64,000 bases of DNA from Struthio camelus (Eukaryota; Chordata; Aves; Struthioniformes; Struthionidae), in assembly GCF_040807025.1 (NCBI RefSeq), contig NC_090967.1, positions 6,688,001-6,752,000 of the forward strand. Direction: 5' to 3'. Every line of letters starts with the position of its first letter. Positions within the stretch are counted from its first letter, which is position 1. A program made the position numbers and the translations under genes. Below, one piece after another: positions 59,401-64,000 of the stretch. The notes below the pieces were generated by a model. The model was given only the letters and a program-made list of their open reading frames with translations, did no database searches and was not told where the DNA came from.

Positions 59401-62400
59401 CTATTTGCAAGTTTATTGTAAACAAGTCCTGTTTCTCAGGCCTCTGCTTGGAGCTAGATAAACATTGTGGCAATTAAGTTACAACTTCTGTGTCAAAACA
59501 AGATAAACTCATTTTCATCCAAAATTCTCCCAGCTGCGAACTCCCAGAGGCCAGAACGTCGCAGCAAGAGCAGCCGGGGGCAGAGGCGCACGGTGAGCGC
59601 GCTTTGGGGTAAGTGAGGACGCGGCTGCAGCGCTCCGGCTGTGCCGGAGCATCCACCTGCACTTACGCTTCCCCGCTGCAGACGACGTGGGACATCTCCC
59701 CTCTTCCTTCACAAGGGAATTCGGGACCGAGCACCTAACGCTGAGCACAAACCGGGACAGTTACGGAAAAGCCATCACTCAAGCTCACATCCACTAGTTT
59801 GCCTCCCGATACCCTCGTTCACATGCCTACGCTTTGATAAGCGTGGAGACACGATACCAGTGGCTTTCTCAAACGAAGCTTGGGAACGGGTTGGGAATGC
59901 AGGATTAAGCAAGGGCTACCAGGGAAGCAGAGCTGAAGTTATATCTGATTTAGCTTCACATGGGAAAAGCCAACTAAGTGTTGTATTAATTTACACGTGG
60001 CACTGAGACTGCTGGGAGAATGAATCATATTCTTTACACAAGAAACTGGCTTTCCAGTGAACTCAACATTTTTAGAAGACCCTGGTGGTTCATATTCAGC
60101 TAACACAGCCACGCTGCAAAGGGGCCGCGTTACCGCTCGCCAGCTGCCCCGAGCTTTCCCCGGACTTTCCAGATACTCCAGCCAATCTGCAGGCAAAAGC
60201 ACCACTGACTTTGAGGAAATTCCACATACGGGAAACCAAAAGGAGGGAATACTAGAGGTATCTCAGACCATTAGGCTGATCAAAGTCCAGTACGGGTTAA
60301 GACTAGAGGAAACCCTGAGTAACTTAACGCGTTCCAAAACTGTCCTGCCGTGTTTACCGTTCAAACACCACAAGAAAAAACACTGCCCAAAGAAAGGGGA
60401 AAAGATTGGTGATTGTTTCACGTGCCTTGAACCCCTTATGCTTTGAATCCTTAGGCCAGACACCAAATTCAACAGGTTAATGAATTGGAGAGCTGATCAA
60501 AGGACATATGTTTACTCACCCTTTATTTTGTTGAACTCAAATACTCACAAATACTCACAAATATTTATCTGCAGAAGTCATAACACTAATCCCATCTCCT
60601 TCCTAGCTTTTAAGTTGAGTGGCCAATGTTGTACAATTTCTTGAAGCCAGTATTTCAATTTAACATAGTGATTTTCTAAAGAAAAGCACTTCAAAAAGCA
60701 CTTTTCATATGCTAAGGTAAGAGAAAACAGGTATTTCCAGGAAAAGTTTAAAGAACCAAAATGAAACTAGGCAGCTTAATTTCACACTACCTATTCCTAA
60801 AAAAGAATCACTGTAGGTAATCCCCTTTCAACAAATGCCAAAACGAGGATTTCACTTTCCCAGAAACACATTTCAGAGCACTGCCCCGTGACTTCTTTCC
60901 CCACCCACACGTAAGAATAGTTAGATACCAAGCTGCAGCTCAGTATGTGAATGCACATGGAAACTGCCTTACCTGTCCCCCACCCTCTTTGCTGCATTTT
61001 AAGCTTCAAGAATGACCTTGAGAGTGAAGAAAACACCCCTCGCCTCCCTCCCACCGATAAGTGGCACACTGAAACAGAGTCCTTTGAGAATTAAAGAACT
61101 TGCTCAGAAGACAGTCCTGGGAAAGGGTATTTTTTCTTGCCCCTCCAAACCTAGCTGGCCACAGCTGGAAATACACAGCTTTCTAGGTCCAACTTTGCTA
61201 TGGGACAAGGGCAGCATGGAATTTTCACCTGATAAATAAGGTTAAAATTTGGTGTATGGTGTGGTAAACATTTCCTAAGTGTTATTAACCAAAGGGAAGA
61301 GTGCAACTGAGCTGCTTTAGCAATCAATATTGGTTGTTCCCACCTGTTCTGGGGCCAGGGGAGCAGTCTGCTGCCACGGGACATGCGGTACCTCTGCCAG
61401 ACAGCTGCCCTGGGATGACAGGGCACTGCTGCAATGGGGGTGCAGTGAGTCAGACAAGCACGCGCAGGATGTCTTCAATAACACAACTCCCCCCCGCCCC
61501 GGGCACTGCAAGCATGCAAAGATATTTCAAGCATCAGAAACAAGGTATTAGAAGTGAGGGAAGTGGACTGGGGCAAGCCACTTCTTGAGCTCAGTGGAAC
61601 TGCAAATCTACAAACTTTTCCAATCCGATTGTCAGAAATACTCAACTTCCCTTCTCTTTTTCCAAATAAATCTAAATTAGATTTCTTCAGAAGCAAAAAG
61701 CCAGATTTCCCCACATGAGGGCAGTAATTAGGATGCTATCAAAAAAGTCTTCCGAGATGACCGTTCTCTCCTTCCCCCCTCGCAGCACACACTGATCCCA
61801 GGGAGTTGTTTGTCTCCACTCTCCATTTGTCATCCTCACTCAAAGAGCACATGAGTCAGACTGTGCACCACAGATGCTGCCGATAAAAGCACACTCCATT
61901 TGGGAATATTAGCAACCCTGCAGAACAAAGACAGCTAAAAAAATAAAGCCCCCATCCACTGACTCCCAATCAAATTTGCCAGTAAGTGCCTGGTAAATGT
62001 CACTGGCTTTACACTTTGCATAAACATCAATCTCTGGTTGATCCAGATTAACTCCTGAACTCCTGCAAGATGGGAAGCACAAGCCTTATAAAGGGTCAGC
62101 AACCAAGCTGCACCTTCGACATGAAGCAGCGCCTGTCCCTGTGGTAACTCGCCATACTGCTGTCCCAGCAAAAGCTGGGAAGAGGAAAAAGGAGACAGTG
62201 CAACTAATTGTTGCACAGCAATCTTACATAGGCTGGATTTTTGCTATGTATAATTTTCCAGAGCAGCAAGTCATTTATTCAGCAAAAGCAAAGCAATTAA
62301 TCTTAAAGTAAAGCAGTCATAAAAGACTGCTCAAGTCTTTGCCTTAGACTGCTTAAGTTAAAGAAGTCAGTAGGTTGGAAGCCTGACCCCAGAGGCCAAT

Positions 62401-64000
62401 AGCTTTGCCCTAGAAAAGGTGAGTATCTGTGTTTAAATAAAAGTGGCAACAGCTTAGCTAAAACTCAAATCCATTAAAATTGATTTAGTAGTTTTTATAA
62501 AACCTTCCTGTGTGGGTGCTCTCACTACTGGTTTAGAAGCAACTCTTATCAATTTATCATAACAGCATTAAACTGCATGCTGCTCCCAGGAAACATTTAA
62601 GTGCATGTAAATAGCCCCACTAAACAAAATAATGCATGATTAAAAAGCTGTCAGCTTCAGCGCTGATAAACTGAGGCAGGCTCTCTCTGCATAAAGCCAT
62701 TGCCTCACCACAGTTCTAGGCAGATTTTAACGCTCCCTTCAGACACATCTGGAAAACCAGATCTATCTTATTACCTACAAAAAAAAGGTCAGAAAAAGCA
62801 CTGTGACCCAGTTTGAACAAAACGTACAACTTGTCTATTTTTGATACAGGAAAGGTCCAGCTGCAGTGCAGACTGTTCTGACTCCGCGGAGACAGAACAG
62901 AAGTCTTCCTTTGTAGCACACAAAGCAGGCAGTCGGGCTGCACCCCGGCAGGGCCGTCTACAGCACACTGCTCCCTCCACACCAGCATGTTCTGCTGGTA
63001 CTATAGCGTTTTCTAAGCAACACACGCTCGTGAACTGCTCCTACAGAATCCTGCAATTAGTAAAACCACCACACAAAATGCCACAGTTTAAGGATCAAGA
63101 GCCCTTCTGGCTCAAGCCAGTTATCTTCTAGATACTTAATAATTTGCAGGTAGTGCACTTTGAAGACATGAAGTTAAAGGAAGGGAAGGAGTTTCCAACA
63201 AAAACAGTCAAAGAAGGGAGAGTAAGATCATGCAGTCTCTCTAACGCTGGTGTTCCAGATGCATTTATTTCAGGAATTAAAATCAGGCTTTGTGCTGCCT
63301 CTTGCAAAGTGTCATGACAGGGAAGTGCAAATGGGAGGTTTTCTCCAGATTTGAGATCTGCTGTTGGTCTCCTGTGTTAGCCAGATGGGGCAGGAGAAGA
63401 AGGAAAGATCAGTTCTAAAGGAACGCTTTCCTAATAAAGAAAAACTAGATAGCAGATCTCATGAGTTTGGTTTATCCTCTGCCTCTTTGCCATACCCTTC
63501 TCTCCATCAATATCCAAATAAATGAATGAGAATAGGAGAAATATTTCAACAGTGCAAGTTGATTTCCAGTCCTTTACATTAAGTCTTCCACAGCTCCAGT
63601 TCAGTGCAGATGCAACAAGCAGTCAGATGCAAGCACCGCTGGGACTGTTAGGCACATAGTGCTGCCACATAATGAAAATAGGACATAGTGTTTTCAAGAG
63701 GCAAGTTACATCTTGGTAACAAGCAGAAAGCATCTGTGCTGTGTTCCAGAAGTCATTTATACAGTTAAAATAAAGCAAGTAACCTTGGATTCTGTGCAGC
63801 CTGCACACGAACCTCCGCAACAACTGCTGAAACACAAGCGCTGTCCTGGAGAAGAGTATTAGAAGCTTATCTTTCAGACATAACACAGAATCTTCCCCTT
63901 CCCCCTCTTTTTTTTTTTTTTTTTGAGAAAGAGAAATTTAGATACACTAGGAAACAAAACAAAAAAGTCTTTATGTGTTTAAAAAAAATATAGAAGAGAG
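50491..64000 (-). other. GNG7: GNG7 5' intron region or upstream sequence, to the window end
   Basis: AT-rich noncoding sequence with minor CpG patches at 54120-54420 and 58925-59045, a small direct repeat (AAATACTCAC twice near 60541-60560) and a T tract at 63909-63924. A 130-residue open frame at 60057-60446 has no recognisable domain. I cannot tell where GNG7 transcription starts, so part of this may be true intergenic DNA. Confidence 0.4.

Noticed and set aside
60057-60446. A 130-residue plus-strand open frame in AT-rich DNA
   Set aside because: It is longer than most nearby frames, but shows no domain, signal or family resemblance, no promoter and no paired exon. Kept as intronic sequence.
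31350-64000. Search for LINE CR1, LTR or SINE copies
   Set aside because: I looked for CR1-type 3' ends (ATTCTATGA repeats), LTR ends with poly-purine tracts, and tRNA-like heads, and recognised none. Old diverged copies could still be present and would need a repeat-library search.

Overview
This is vertebrate nuclear DNA. Split genes with GT-AG introns, CpG-island promoters, AATAAA poly(A) signals, GC-rich minisatellites and almost no recognisable transposons suggest a bird, or another archosaur, and probably a small GC-rich chromosome. I recognise four protein-coding genes, from hand-read exons that join in frame. GADD45B and GNG7 are neighbours in human 19p13.3, and MAP1S lies in 19p13.1. 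From memory, this set corresponds to chicken chromosome 28, but I could not check that.

Layout. Positions 1-6119 (minus strand) hold the 5' end of MAP1S: exon 1 (5960-6119), an intron with a 78-bp in-phase minisatellite, and exon 2 (2245-2346). The rest of the gene lies beyond position 1. A degenerate GTGCAGTGC-type repeat (6340-6830) separates the MAP1S promoter from the 3' end of a minus-strand SMN-family gene (CDS 7738-9566, six coding exons, 215 residues). That gene has a Tudor domain, a proline-rich segment and a C-terminal YG box. I find no Gemin2-binding helix in it. Its CpG promoter carries two facing ZNF143-type motifs. A C-rich array of about 33 bp follows, then GADD45B on the plus strand (TATA box at 11934, CDS 12144-13156, 155 residues, 3' end near 13.8 kb).

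From 13.8 to 22.3 kb is a GC-rich intergenic stretch. It has alternating purine-pyrimidine (TG/CATG) microsatellites, a few AP-1/ARE-like sites and a MEF2/E-box cluster. At about 22.3 kb the composition drops sharply. This marks the probable distal 3' end of GNG7 (minus strand). Its two coding exons are at 27414-27539 and 31231-31311 and give the full 68-residue G-protein gamma-7 with a CIIL prenylation box. Everything to the right (31.35-64 kb) is AT-rich and has no coding exon I can support. It is most simply the long 5' intron region of GNG7, dotted with small CpG-rich patches that could be alternative promoters.

The genes do not form a pathway: MAP1S (microtubules and autophagy), an SMN-like factor (snRNP assembly), GADD45B (stress signalling) and GNG7 (GPCR signalling) are syntenic neighbours. 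The most interesting item is the divergent SMN-family gene.
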